Source of the DNA: an uncultured Saprospiraceae bacterium
GTDB lineage: Bacteria; Bacteroidota; Bacteroidia; Chitinophagales; Saprospiraceae
Direction: 5' to 3'
NCBI GenBank assembly: GCA_937139495.1
Contig: CAKZQC010000032.1
Location: 1-49,032 of the forward strand
DNA length: 49,032 nt
Each line of letters starts with the position of its first letter. Within the stretch, counting starts at the first letter, position 1. The translations under genes and the position numbers were made by a program. This document shows, in pieces, positions 1 to 8,231 of the stretch. Under the pieces are notes generated by a model, which was not told the origin of the DNA, ran no database searches, and saw nothing but the letters and a program-made list of their open reading frames with translations.

Positions 1-112
1 TAAAAGTTAACGTTGCTCTTAAATAAGACCGCTTTGCTGTTAGATACTAGCAATTAGACTTCCGACAATAGCTTAAAATGATTTTCACCCCCTATTCTGA
101 AAAGAAATCAGT
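1..112 (-). repeat. Intergenic repeat, copy A (inverse of copy B at 15911-16063)
   Basis: Read on the minus strand, this stretch aligns with 15911-16063 read on the plus strand. Shared blocks include TATCTAACAGCAAAG and GGAAGTCTAA, and CTTTTCAGAAT followed by a GGG and an AATCA-TTTAAG block. Copy B carries about 44 extra bases containing a hairpin. The element may extend left of the window. There is no coding potential. It looks like a dispersed intergenic repeat or decayed MITE; the class is inference. Confidence 0.7.
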
Positions 113-160
113 GCAAATCAGTGTAATCAGTGGCACTTTTTTTATTTTTTAGTCTTAGCA

Positions 161-180
161 AAAAAGTGTACGGTTTTATA
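161..180 (+). repeat. 20-bp motif shared with 16091-16110
   Basis: AAAAAGTGTACGGTTTTATA here matches AAAAAGTGTACAGTTTTATA at 16091-16110 at 19 of 20 positions, in the same orientation. Both lie next to the two copies of the larger intergenic repeat, although those copies are in opposite orientation. The rest of 113-271 is AT-rich with no ORF and no clear promoter. Confidence 0.55.
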
Positions 181-271
181 AAAAGTAATAGCTTTGCTTA
201 ACTACGTAGACAACAACAACAAATCTTTTATCACCTCTTTATTTCATTGAAACACCTTAAAAATAACAAAA

Positions 272-1051
272 ATGAGCCTACAAGAACTATTAGTGGCTAT
301 AAAAAGTAGAGTAGCCACTACAGAAAGCCCGTCAAAGTTTTTGGCGAGAAGCATACACGATAAACTTCAAAACTTCTTGAAGCAAGGCGAAAAGTATTTT
401 ATCAAAAATATTCATTTGCCAGAAGGCGATCTACAAAAAGTCGCTACACTCAAGGAGGATTTCCAAGCCAAGTTTGATTTTCCACTTCCTGCCGCCTTAG
501 CTAGTTTCTACGAACTGTTTGATGGGTTTGAGCTGCATACACAAGACCTCAGCCCGACCACACTCCAACCCCTATTGCAAGACAATGACTGGACGATATC
601 TGGTGTCAAAATTGATGAAAAGTTTCATAACCTACCCCTAGAAGAATGGCGTACTGATGAAAATAGATCAAGTTGGGAAGCCGTAGCTAACTTTGTTGGT
701 CTCTACGACCCGATGAATTCGGATACCGCAGGCGGAAGCCTCACGCTACCCAAGGCAAAAGATTTTAGTTATTATGGGGATATTGCACACTTGATTCCTG
801 TGGAAGGAAATAATACAACGGTTATACCTCCTGCCGACCGCCTATTTTCGGCAGCTAACAAAGCTGGGGAGGTAGATGGTATCGAATTGTATTACTTTGA
901 TGTTTTTAGTAGTTTCTATCAAATAGTGATTGGCATCAAAGACAAAAAAACCGTTCTATATCAAGCCAACTATGGCTATGGCGACCTCCAAAAAATAAAA
1001 GAAGATATTCCTAACTATCTCAAAAAGGTATTGGTAAGAGGATTACTCTAA
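272..1051 (+). CDS. SMI1/KNR4 (SUKH) family protein
   Basis: This is a 259-aa cytoplasmic protein with no signal peptide. The segment FPLPAALASFYELFDGFEL (residues about 70-88) is the typical start of a SUKH/SMI1-KNR4 fold, in which a hydrophobic helix meets a loop ending in an aromatic-rich strand. A second typical segment is FVGLYDPMNSDTAG (about 141-154), followed by a strand with SYYGDIAHLIPV. SUKH proteins are often immunity proteins against polymorphic toxins but also occur as general scaffolds. No toxin gene, Rhs/PAAR protein or second immunity gene is next to it, so an immunity role cannot be inferred. It stands alone, with about 480 bases of gene-free DNA downstream and repeat DNA upstream. 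The ATG at 272 is the first plausible start. Confidence 0.7.
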   Translation: MSLQELLVAIKSRVATTESPSKFLARSIHDKLQNFLKQGEKYFIKNIHLPEGDLQKVATLKEDFQAKFDFPLPAALASFYELFDGFELHTQDLSPTTLQPLLQDNDWTISGVKIDEKFHNLPLEEWRTDENRSSWEAVANFVGLYDPMNSDTAGGSLTLPKAKDFSYYGDIAHLIPVEGNNTTVIPPADRLFSAANKAGEVDGIELYYFDVFSSFYQIVIGIKDKKTVLYQANYGYGDLQKIKEDIPNYLKKVLVRGLL

Positions 1052-1181
1052 TCAACATGTCTAAGATTAGACTAATTTTTAATTTGAAAAGTCTTTTCCT
1101 GTTACGCAAGAGATAAATTTACCAATTGGGCAGGTCAATTATATCTCCTCTTCTTTCCATTACCGAAAGAAGCAAAGTCTA

Positions 1182-1367
1182 GGGCGAATATTGCGAACAA
1201 GATACTATCACCTTTCAATACTGACTTCAAGGGAATTTTTAGACTTCTTTTTAGGTTCAAATGACCTGTTTTGCTAGAAAAATACGTCTTCAAGCTATTT
1301 TCTGTGGAAACCCTTGAAGTTTAAACGTATTTTCAAGGGATAGTATTAGCTTGTTCTCCATAATGCC
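1182..1367. repeat. Long imperfect palindrome (about 186 bp), MITE-like
   Basis: The gap 1052-1535 has no gene. Its middle is an imperfect inverted repeat. The outer arms are GAACAAGATACTATC (1195-1209) against GATAGTATTAGCTTGTTC (1339-1356, complementary with a 3-base indel), and they extend outward to GGGC (1182-1185) and GCCC (1364-1367). Inner arms are ACTTCAAGGG (1224-1233) and CCCTTGAAGT (1311-1320). The DNA could form a large cruciform or the RNA a long hairpin. No target-site duplication was confirmed. Confidence 0.55.
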
Positions 1368-1476
1368 CACATTTTCAGTAGGCTTGGTTCCTGAGTAAAA
1401 TTAGACCAAATCTTATCTTAACTCAAATTTTAAACTGTTAAAAAGTCTTACACAAGTTATCAATTTTAGACACAAT

Positions 1477-1493
1477 CTAAGAGCATATCTAAT
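1477..1493 (+). repeat. Recurrent intergenic motif CTAAGAGYRTRTCTAA, copy 1
   Basis: CTAAGAGCATATCTAAT lies 43 bases upstream of the next gene. Close relatives are at 15871-15889 and 42342-42360, and a partial inverse copy lies in 43889-43904. The function is unknown. Confidence 0.4.
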
Positions 1494-1535
1494 CCAAATT
1501 TTTATTTATAACCGACTATATACAACATCAAATTT

Positions 1536-2552
1536 ATGAAGCAACTATTATTTATACTCAGTTTATTTTTATTGTTTTCGTGTCACAGTATTGCTCAAAA
1601 GAGTAGATCTGGCAATATTAACTACGAATCGGGCAATATCAATCGCAACAACGACAAAGGTAATTACAACTACAATTCTAACAGCAATACACGAAAAACA
1701 CAAGAGGTCATTGGCTCGCCCAATCTGTTGACCAATTATGTAGAACTCGAAGTACGAGTATTGAGCAATCAAAAAGCAGATAGTTATACTGCTATTTTCA
1801 ACTTGACACAAATGGGCAAAACGGTCGATGAAACCAATCGTCTATTGACTGACCGCTACAATGGATTTATGCAAGAATTGCAAACTGTTGGCATTCCTAA
1901 AAGTAATATTTACTTGGATATGGTCACTTTTGTCCCTTTGTACGAATATGAAGTAGATAAGAAACTCTTCACCAGAACCAACAACGAAGTACCTAAGGGA
2001 TTTGAAATGCAGCAGAATGTTCATATCAAATATACGGAGGCGGATATGATGGTTAAGATATTGGCAATAGCTGCCAAATATGAAATATTTGACTTGGTCA
2101 AAGTAGATTATGCGGTAGATAACGCAGAAGCCGTATTGGTAGAAATGAGAGAAAAAGCGGTCGATCACTTGAGCAAAGAAACCGAACTCTATACCGAAAA
2201 AATGGGCGTAGATTTGGAATCAGGACAACGTATAATCGCTGAAAACAAGCAGGTAGTTTTTCCGACTGACCGCTACTCTAGCTACCAAGCGTTCTCCAAT
2301 GTATCGTTGGGTGGCACTCCCGACAAAGGCAATACATTAGATATGTACAAGCCACAAACGATGTATTACGACAAAATCAACTACGATAAGTTTGATATTA
2401 TTATCAATCCTTCGCCGCTAGAGCCTGCTATACAGTTTATGTATGTACTCAAGGTAAGAATTGCGATTAAGGACTTGACTAAACCTACCAAAAGCTATAT
2501 TTGGATGACTCCTGATGGTGATTTGGTACCCGTAGAACCAGAAACTAAATAG
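1536..2552 (+). CDS. SIMPL (DUF541)-like secreted lipoprotein
   Basis: This 338-aa protein has a lipoprotein signal, hydrophobic residues 4-14 followed by a lipobox LFSC with Cys16, so it is probably anchored in the envelope. After an Asn-rich linker (about 20-55) the body resembles SIMPL/DUF541 proteins. It has a strand with the tract YVELEVRVLSNQKADSYTAI, then a helix with VDETNRLLTDRYNGFMQEL and the phrase VGIPKSNIYLDMVTFVP, where SIMPL proteins bear a similar L-x-x-x-G-I segment before aromatic strands. A later helix (VLVEMREKAVDHLSKETELYTEKMGV) matches the second SIMPL helix pair. The family is periplasmic, with loosely defined envelope-stress roles. A strong terminator follows at 2597, so it is probably monocistronic. 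Confidence 0.6.
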   Translation: MKQLLFILSLFLLFSCHSIAQKSRSGNINYESGNINRNNDKGNYNYNSNSNTRKTQEVIGSPNLLTNYVELEVRVLSNQKADSYTAIFNLTQMGKTVDETNRLLTDRYNGFMQELQTVGIPKSNIYLDMVTFVPLYEYEVDKKLFTRTNNEVPKGFEMQQNVHIKYTEADMMVKILAIAAKYEIFDLVKVDYAVDNAEAVLVEMREKAVDHLSKETELYTEKMGVDLESGQRIIAENKQVVFPTDRYSSYQAFSNVSLGGTPDKGNTLDMYKPQTMYYDKINYDKFDIIINPSPLEPAIQFMYVLKVRIAIKDLTKPTKSYIWMTPDGDLVPVEPETK

Positions 2553-2596
2553 TCCATAATTTATATACTTCATTGCCTCTACTAGGCAATAAACAG

Positions 2597-2635
2597 AAGC
2601 ACCAAACAGCAATCATGTTGTTTGGTGCTTTTTTT
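2597..2635 (+). terminator. Rho-independent terminator of the SIMPL-like gene
   Basis: A perfect 12-bp stem AAGCACCAAACA (2597-2608) / TGTTTGGTGCTT (2619-2630) with a 10-base loop is followed by a run of T to 2635. Confidence 0.85.
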
Positions 2636-2733
2636 ATTCCCTTAGCCAAGGCTAATTATTCAAAATATAATTCTCAAAAAGAATAATTTTACAATATTAA
2701 ATTTCAATAAAAATAAAAAACAAAGAAAAAAAA

Positions 2734-2761
2734 GTTGAAATCAAAAGTTGGCATAGCTTTG
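2734..2761 (+). promoter_or_regulatory. Bacteroidota-type promoter for tonB-like gene
   Basis: TAGCTTTG (2754-2761) fits the -7 element TAnnTTTG, and GTTG (2734-2737) 16 bases upstream fits a shortened -33 element. The expected start is near 2768, giving a leader of about 90 bases. Confidence 0.5.
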
Positions 2762-2857
2762 GATTTATAGATTAAGTAACAACCATACATTGCAAAACAA
2801 ACATACGATTAGCACTATCTGTCTAGGCAGTAATCGTCTGAATAAAATATAACTATT

Positions 2858-3685
2858 ATGACTAACCAACAATTCATACAACAGAAAGAACAGAAGGAAG
2901 AAAAGAACAAAAAAAGAGGTTTGTACATCACCATTGGTTTTCACGTGGTGTTGGTCGCCTTAGCCTTTTTTCCTATCATGAACGCCATACAAGAAGCGGC
3001 AGAAGAACCACATACTATTGAGTTGGTTTCTGCTCAAGACCTTAAAGATAATGCCGTAGAGTTTGTGGCAAATGCCGAAACTAAAACCCGCAAAAATTCT
3101 TCTACTCGTCAAGAGTCTTCTCCTACCGTAACGCCTGTACCTGCCAAAGTAACGCCAGAGCCAGAGCCGACACCACAGGAAGTAGTCGAAGAAACATTGC
3201 CAACGGAAGTAGTCGAAGATGTAGAAGCACCAGTCATCACGCCTTCGGAAGTGGTATCGCCTACTCCAGTAGTCAACAATACGCCTACCAAAGTAGAAAC
3301 GCAGACCACTACCAAAACAACCAACTCTAACACCAAAGGGACAACCATTCAGTCTGGTGGAAATGCAACAAACAACACTAGCAATAGTGGAGACGGTGGC
3401 AATGCCGAAGATATGCAAGAAGGTGTTTTTGGTAGAAAAGTAACACAACGTCCGAATATCAAGGGGTTGACCAAAACAAATGGTAAAATTGTGATAAAAG
3501 TATGTGTTAGCCAAGAAGGAACGGTTATCGCTGCACAATATGTACAAAGCCTTTCTACGATTACCGACCCTACTCAGGTAGCCAATGCGGTGAGAGCAGC
3601 CAGAAGATATAAGTTTGATGTAGATTATACTTCTCCAAAAAAACAATGGGGTAAGTTGAGTTTCGTCTTCAAAATGAGAGACTAA
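2858..3685 (+). CDS. tonB: Energy transducer TonB
   Basis: This 275-aa protein has TonB architecture. It has a basic, Lys/Glu-rich cytoplasmic N terminus (1-21), one membrane helix (about 23-42, GLYITIGFHVVLVALAFFPI), a Pro/Thr/Val/Glu-rich periplasmic spacer (about 80-150), an Asn/Gly/Thr low-complexity stretch (about 155-185) and a C-terminal TonB domain (about 200-275). The last contains GKIVIKVCVSQEGTV and a final strand KQWGKLSFVFKMRD. TonB transmits proton-motive force from ExbB/ExbD to outer-membrane receptors. No exbB or exbD is adjacent, so it must use partners encoded elsewhere. The gene has its own promoter and ends at a bidirectional terminator shared with the convergent mutase gene. 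Confidence 0.85.
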   Translation: MTNQQFIQQKEQKEEKNKKRGLYITIGFHVVLVALAFFPIMNAIQEAAEEPHTIELVSAQDLKDNAVEFVANAETKTRKNSSTRQESSPTVTPVPAKVTPEPEPTPQEVVEETLPTEVVEDVEAPVITPSEVVSPTPVVNNTPTKVETQTTTKTTNSNTKGTTIQSGGNATNNTSNSGDGGNAEDMQEGVFGRKVTQRPNIKGLTKTNGKIVIKVCVSQEGTVIAAQYVQSLSTITDPTQVANAVRAARRYKFDVDYTSPKKQWGKLSFVFKMRD

Positions 3686-3742
3686 GGTTGAAGTTGTTTA
3701 AAAAATCACTTCATTATTAAAGATTCATAGCTAGTTATAAGT

Positions 3743-3786
3743 AAAATGGGCGGCACTTCTGATGAAGTGACCGCCCATTATTTTTT
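3743..3786. terminator. Bidirectional terminator between tonB and phosphohexomutase
   Basis: Stem AATGGGCGG (3745-3753) / CCGCCCATT (3771-3779) is extended inward by CACTTC/GAAGTG with one bulged A. A T-run follows on the plus strand and AAAA precedes it, giving T's on the minus strand. It sits between two convergent genes. Confidence 0.85.
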
Positions 3787-3816
3787 ATGTTGTTATACTA
3801 GTCTGCTGGATTGGCT

Positions 3817-5214
3817 CTAGCCCAATGTAGCATGTGTTGCTTGTAGTATTTGGCGAACTTCTGCCAAGTCTGGTGCTTGTGCATAGACACGCAATACAGG
3901 CTCTGTGCCCGAAGGACGAATCATCACCCAACGCTCCTCATCTAAATAGAACTTGTAGCCATCAATAGATTCGGTACGCTCAATTTTGTAGTCGCCAAAA
4001 GCCGTGTAGCTACCATTTTTGCATTTTTCAATGATTGCCCATTTTTTGTCGTTGTCAATGTGCAAATCATCTCTATCGAATGCAAATTCGCCTACTAGGT
4101 CATACACTTCTCGAATCAATTCTTTGAGTGTTTTGCCTGTTTTAGCCATAAATTCGAGGAGCAACAAGCCCATCCAGATACCATCACGCTCTGGAATGTG
4201 TCCAGCGGCAGCGATTCCGCCCGACTCTTCGCCACCGACCAATACTGGCTCGGTCGTCATAATTTCGGCAATGTACTTGAAACCAATTTTAGTTACTTGG
4301 CATTCTAGTCCATATATTTCGCACAGCTTTTTGACCTTATCCGTCACAGAGAATGTCACGATAACTTTGCCTGTTTGTTTTTGGTATTTGTATAGATAGT
4401 GAATGAGTAGCAACAAGATTTTGTGCGAATCGACAAATTCTCCATCTTCATCATACATACCAATACGATCAGCATCGCCATCATTAGCTAAACCGCAAGT
4501 AATCTTAGGGTCGTTTTTGATTAGAGCTGACAACTCTAGTAGATTGCGGTGGATTGGTTCTGGTGCTTGTCCTCTAAAACTAGGATTGACATCGCAGTGC
4601 AAGGTAACAGCGTTTGGCAAAATACGCTTGAACGCATTTTGACCTGCACCATACATGGCATCATAAGCACAAACAATATCCGAATTGCGGATAGCCTCCA
4701 AGTCGAACTTGCGTTCTACCTCTTCGATATACATATCTTCCAGATTGATGTATTCGAGCAAACCGTCCTTTTCCATCTGTGCCAAACTTGGCAATTTGTC
4801 CTCAATATTGTGATCAGGAATCAAGGCTTCTACCGCTGCAATATCTTTAGGGATAGTAGGTCCGCCATAGCTTGATTTGAGTTTGTACCCATTATAGTCA
4901 GGTGGATTGTGGCTAGCCGTAATGACGACACCCAAGAAAGCCTGTTGCTTCACAACACCCAACGATACCATTGGCGTGCTTGCGAAGTTTTTGTCCATAT
5001 AGACCTTGATACCATGGTGTCCCATGATTTGTACGGTAGCTTCCGTAAACATCAAGCCCCCAAAACGACAATCGTATCCGATAACGATACTCGTTCCGTT
5101 ATTGTGTTTGACCCAAAGAGCCGTAGCAGTAGCAATTCTTTTGATGTTATCTACGGTATATTCTTGTGCGATAATAGCACGCCAACCGTCTGTTCCAAAC
5201 TTTATTTCTGTCAT
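3817..5214 (-). CDS. Phosphoglucomutase/phosphomannomutase family protein
   Basis: This 465-aa alpha-D-phosphohexomutase interconverts hexose 1- and 6-phosphates in the cytoplasm for sugar-nucleotide synthesis. All four signatures are present: the phosphoserine loop ITASHNP (Ser101 counted from MTEIKF), the metal loop NDGDADRIG, the sugar-binding GGEESGG, and the phosphate-binding RPSGTEPVLRVY near the C terminus. I start it at the ATG at 5214 (MTEIKFGTDGWR), because family members begin directly with the FGTDGWR segment. The 12 codons upstream (from 5250) are Lys/Thr-rich and unlike the family. Substrate preference (glucose, mannose or glucosamine) cannot be read from the sequence. It is monocistronic. 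Confidence 0.9.
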   Translation of the reverse strand: MTEIKFGTDGWRAIIAQEYTVDNIKRIATATALWVKHNNGTSIVIGYDCRFGGLMFTEATVQIMGHHGIKVYMDKNFASTPMVSLGVVKQQAFLGVVITASHNPPDYNGYKLKSSYGGPTIPKDIAAVEALIPDHNIEDKLPSLAQMEKDGLLEYINLEDMYIEEVERKFDLEAIRNSDIVCAYDAMYGAGQNAFKRILPNAVTLHCDVNPSFRGQAPEPIHRNLLELSALIKNDPKITCGLANDGDADRIGMYDEDGEFVDSHKILLLLIHYLYKYQKQTGKVIVTFSVTDKVKKLCEIYGLECQVTKIGFKYIAEIMTTEPVLVGGEESGGIAAAGHIPERDGIWMGLLLLEFMAKTGKTLKELIREVYDLVGEFAFDRDDLHIDNDKKWAIIEKCKNGSYTAFGDYKIERTESIDGYKFYLDEERWVMIRPSGTEPVLRVYAQAPDLAEVRQILQATHATLG

Positions 5215-5434
5215 TATATTTGTTTTTTTTGTCTGATGGTAGAAATACAATATTGGTACTTAGTACCTGTCCTATTCCTTTTAATTATCCACGAAATTAA
5301 AAAAAAAAAGAAGTACCAAAAAATATGTGCCTAAGCAATATAAGATTATAATCAAATCTAGCAGCAATCATATTTCGTAGCAAGACCTAAAACTATGAAT
5401 AAGTTTGCTACTATTTTCGTATAATTGCAGTTAT

Positions 5435-6082
5435 ATGGAAGATACATTTAGACATCAAGGCTTGCGTAAACGGTTGGTCGAGACCTTGCGAGAGAAAGGC
5501 ATCACCGACGAAGCGGTATTGGCTGCCATAGCCACTATTCCTCGTCACTATTTTCTTGACAAGGCGTTTGAGGAGCATGCCTATGAGGACAAAGCCTTCC
5601 CGATTGATGAAAATCAAACTATTTCGCAACCTTATACCGTCGCTTTTCAGACGCAGCTACTCCAAATCAAGAAGCGACAAAAAGTGTTGGAGATAGGAAC
5701 AGGATCTGGCTACCAAAGTGCTATTCTTGCGACTTTAGGGGCTAGAGTATATACCGTAGAACGCCACGAATGGCTGCACCAACAGTCCAACGAACTATTC
5801 AAAAAACTGCACCTACTCGGCATCAGGAGCTATTTTGGAGATGGACACAATGGATTGGGCGAATTCGCCCCATTCGACAAAATTATAGTCACGGCAGGAG
5901 CTGCAGCCGTGCCGCCTGCACTCAAAAAGCAATTGAAAATAGGAGGTGTACTAATCATACCCACAGGCGAGGGCGTACAGACCATGCTCCAAATCACTCG
6001 AATAACCGCTACTACTTACGAGAGTAAAGAAATGGGTTCTTTCCGATTTGTCCCCTTGCTAAAGGGAAAAAACAAAAAATAA
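5435..6082 (+). CDS. pcm: Protein-L-isoaspartate O-methyltransferase
   Basis: This 215-aa SAM-dependent methyltransferase repairs isoaspartyl residues in damaged proteins. Diagnostic segments are QTISQPYTVAFQTQLL, SAM motif I VLEIGTGSGYQSAIL, VYTVERHEWL (acidic residue binding the SAM ribose), FDKIIVTAGAAAVPPAL and the closing GSFRFVPL. I start at ATG 5435 (MEDTFRHQGLR). A longer reading from 5405 adds ten codons that run through TATAATTG (5420-5427), a -7-like sequence, and are not family-like. The length is normal for the family. Confidence 0.9.
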   Translation: MEDTFRHQGLRKRLVETLREKGITDEAVLAAIATIPRHYFLDKAFEEHAYEDKAFPIDENQTISQPYTVAFQTQLLQIKKRQKVLEIGTGSGYQSAILATLGARVYTVERHEWLHQQSNELFKKLHLLGIRSYFGDGHNGLGEFAPFDKIIVTAGAAAVPPALKKQLKIGGVLIIPTGEGVQTMLQITRITATTYESKEMGSFRFVPLLKGKNKK

Positions 6083-6369
6083 ACAAGCCTTGCATACATT
6101 GCAATTTATTGTTTCATTAATATCTTGTTTTTTAGTACCTTAGCGGCTACACAACTTCAAATTTCATCCACTGCTAGTGAAAGATAGCAGGAATTTTGAT
6201 TTCAATCTTGAAAGTATTTTAACTACACAATACTATATGGAGTAACCTCTACACAACAACCCTTTTTTTTAAAGAAAATTATATTCATCGTTCCGCACCA
6301 AAACAATGTTAGTGACTACAAAAGTGTTCCTTGTTTTTTTGTACTACAGCACAAGACTGCTCCTACGGG

Positions 6370-6398
6370 TTGTCTTGACAAAGTAGGTTCTATTTTTG
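6370..6398 (+). promoter_or_regulatory. Candidate promoter for membrane protein-mazG operon
   Basis: TTG (6370-6372), an 18-base spacer and TATTTTTG (6391-6398) fit the Bacteroidota promoter. The start would be near 6405, 48 bases before the ATG. The rest of the gap 6083-6452 is AT-rich and shows no gene. Confidence 0.45.
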
Positions 6399-6452
6399 AT
6401 ACCTAATTTTTGTACAGCTGATTATTATTTTCTTCTTTTGTAGCTTTATGGT

Positions 6453-7778
6453 ATGACTTTTTTATTATTCCTATTGTATGTAGTACTTTTTGGATATTGG
6501 ATTAAGCACGCTTCTTTCTTCAAAGAGGCAAAACTATCCCCCCCTTTGCTCTATTTTGTGTTTGCGACCAAGATAGGATTAGGACTTCTCTATGCCTATA
6601 TTCACCAGTATTATTTTCATGGCAAAGACACGTTTGTCTATTTCAATGGAGCCCTACAAATTTCCAACACCCTACTAGAGTGCCCTCAATATTATTTTGA
6701 TGCCTTGCTTGGCAAAAACCCCATTGCTCCCAATACAGAAGTATTTACCTATCCCAATTCTTTTATTTTCTGGAAAGATTTAGGCACCTATTCTATTGTG
6801 CATATCCATGCCCTCATCAATTTTTTGGCATTTGACCAATACGAGCTACATTTAGTTTTCATTGCCATGATTGGCATGTATGCCAGCGTTACTTTTTACA
6901 AACTATTCTCCAGCTGCCTCAATCTACCTAAACCTATCCTGATTATTGCCTGTTTCTTTTTGCCCTCCCTGACCTTCTGGACATCGGGACTACACAAAGA
7001 AGCCTATATATACTTAGGGTTGAGTCTATTTATGAGTGCCTTATATTCGGTACAATGGCAAGGCTGGACAGCTCGTACAGTAGTCAAAGCACTAGCGGGC
7101 ATCTTTATTATTGGAATAATCAGGCACTACTTATTGTTGTTATTGTTGCCTGCTACTATTGGCTATTTGATTTCGTTGCGTATCCCCAACAAGCCTTGGA
7201 GAACCTACGCCATCACTTATATTAGTTGTATTTTTGTTGGCAGCCTAGCTGCCCAAATAATCTTCAACATTGACCTACTCCAAATACTCACCAAGCAACA
7301 AGCACTGTTTTTTAGCGAAAAAGGCGGCTCCACAATAACAGGCATTTCTCCAATGGAGCCTAATTTTTGGAGTGTGGCAGAGATGATTCCTACCGCTATT
7401 ATCAATGTCATGGGGCGACCGTTTCTGTGGGAATGCAAAGATTTCTTGCAAGTATTAGCAGCCATGGAAATTATGTGCTTCTCTTTATTGGCGGCATTAG
7501 CTTTGCTTTTTCGCAAACCAAACCAACAAGCACCCAACCCACTTATACCCTTTATTATTGCGTATGTCGTATCCAACCTGCTGCTAATCGGGCTGTTGGT
7601 TATCAATGTAGGTACTATTGCTCGATACCGTTCTATCTCCTTAGGGCTTTTTTCGGTATTGCTATCGCAATTGTTTGACTTCTATAGGGTTCGCAAGCAA
7701 AAATCAAAAGCAAAAATACTCCCTCCCTCCAATTCACTCTCTTCACCTAAAAGCAATACCAAGTCGGTACTGCACTAA
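6453..7778 (+). CDS. Polytopic membrane protein, family not recognised
   Basis: This is a 441-aa integral membrane protein. I count about ten hydrophobic helices, from TFLLFLLYVVLFGYW at the N terminus to a last one near residues 395-420 (LISLLVINVGTIARYRSISLG region), then a basic Ser/Lys/Pro-rich cytoplasmic tail. Short motifs include FHGKDTFVYF (about 51-60) and TFWTSGLHKEAYIYLGLSLF (about 170-190). The layout, with a long loop after the first two helices and a charged motif before a helix, recalls polysaccharide polymerase or GT-C-like membrane proteins, but I see no diagnostic catalytic motif. It is 11 bases upstream of the MazG-like gene and probably co-transcribed. An ATG at 6448 is out of frame and stops immediately. 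Confidence 0.6.
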   Translation: MTFLLFLLYVVLFGYWIKHASFFKEAKLSPPLLYFVFATKIGLGLLYAYIHQYYFHGKDTFVYFNGALQISNTLLECPQYYFDALLGKNPIAPNTEVFTYPNSFIFWKDLGTYSIVHIHALINFLAFDQYELHLVFIAMIGMYASVTFYKLFSSCLNLPKPILIIACFFLPSLTFWTSGLHKEAYIYLGLSLFMSALYSVQWQGWTARTVVKALAGIFIIGIIRHYLLLLLLPATIGYLISLRIPNKPWRTYAITYISCIFVGSLAAQIIFNIDLLQILTKQQALFFSEKGGSTITGISPMEPNFWSVAEMIPTAIINVMGRPFLWECKDFLQVLAAMEIMCFSLLAALALLFRKPNQQAPNPLIPFIIAYVVSNLLLIGLLVINVGTIARYRSISLGLFSVLLSQLFDFYRVRKQKSKAKILPPSNSLSSPKSNTKSVLH

Positions 7779-7789
7779 CTTTCATAACA

Positions 7790-8128
7790 ATGACTATACA
7801 AGAAGCACAAAAAAAAGTAGATAATTGGATTAATACGATTGGCATCAAATACTATAGCGAGCTGACCAATACCGCTGTACTCATGGAAGAAGTGGGGGAA
7901 GTCGCTCGACTAATGGCACGTATATATGGCGAACAATCGTTCAAAACTACTGCACAAGCTGACAGTGCCGAGCAAGACTTGGCAGAAGAGATGGGCGATG
8001 TCTTGTTTGTATTGCTTTGTTTGGCAAATCAGACGGGGGTGGACTTAGGTGCTTCGCTACAAACCATAATGGACAAAAGAACTATCAGAGATAAAGATAG
8101 ACACGCCAACAACCCCAAACTACAGTAA
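7790..8128 (+). CDS. MazG-like nucleotide pyrophosphohydrolase
   Basis: This 112-aa all-alpha NTP pyrophosphohydrolase has metal-binding motifs EEVGE (about 28-32) and EEMGD (about 65-69), the EExxE...ExxD pattern of the MazG/iMazG superfamily. The C terminus TIRDKDRHAN is also typical of the short single-domain class. Such enzymes hydrolyse non-canonical or excess NTPs to NMP and pyrophosphate, a house-cleaning role. The start is 11 bases after the membrane protein stop, which implies an operon. A terminator follows at 8204. Confidence 0.85.
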   Translation: MTIQEAQKKVDNWINTIGIKYYSELTNTAVLMEEVGEVARLMARIYGEQSFKTTAQADSAEQDLAEEMGDVLFVLLCLANQTGVDLGASLQTIMDKRTIRDKDRHANNPKLQ

Positions 8129-8203
8129 AACCTAGCATGTCCGCCTAATCCATCTCCTAACAACTCCCCAATAGGACATCACCTCCCCTAATTGACAAAA
8201 AAA

Positions 8204-8231
8204 GTAGCTACTTCTGTAGCTGCTTTTTTTG
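8204..8231 (+). terminator. Terminator of the membrane protein-mazG operon
   Basis: Stem AGCTAC (8206-8211) / GTAGCT (8216-8221) with loop TTCT is closed by an outer G-C and a G-U pair, then a 7-T run (8224-8230). An A-run on the left may allow minus-strand use. Confidence 0.8.

Noticed and set aside
2960..3646. Long minus-strand open frame of 228 codons opposite the tonB-like gene
   Set aside because: It mirrors the Pro/Thr-rich spacer of TonB, is rich in Arg/Phe/Tyr/Cys, has no family features and no promoter. It is a shadow ORF.
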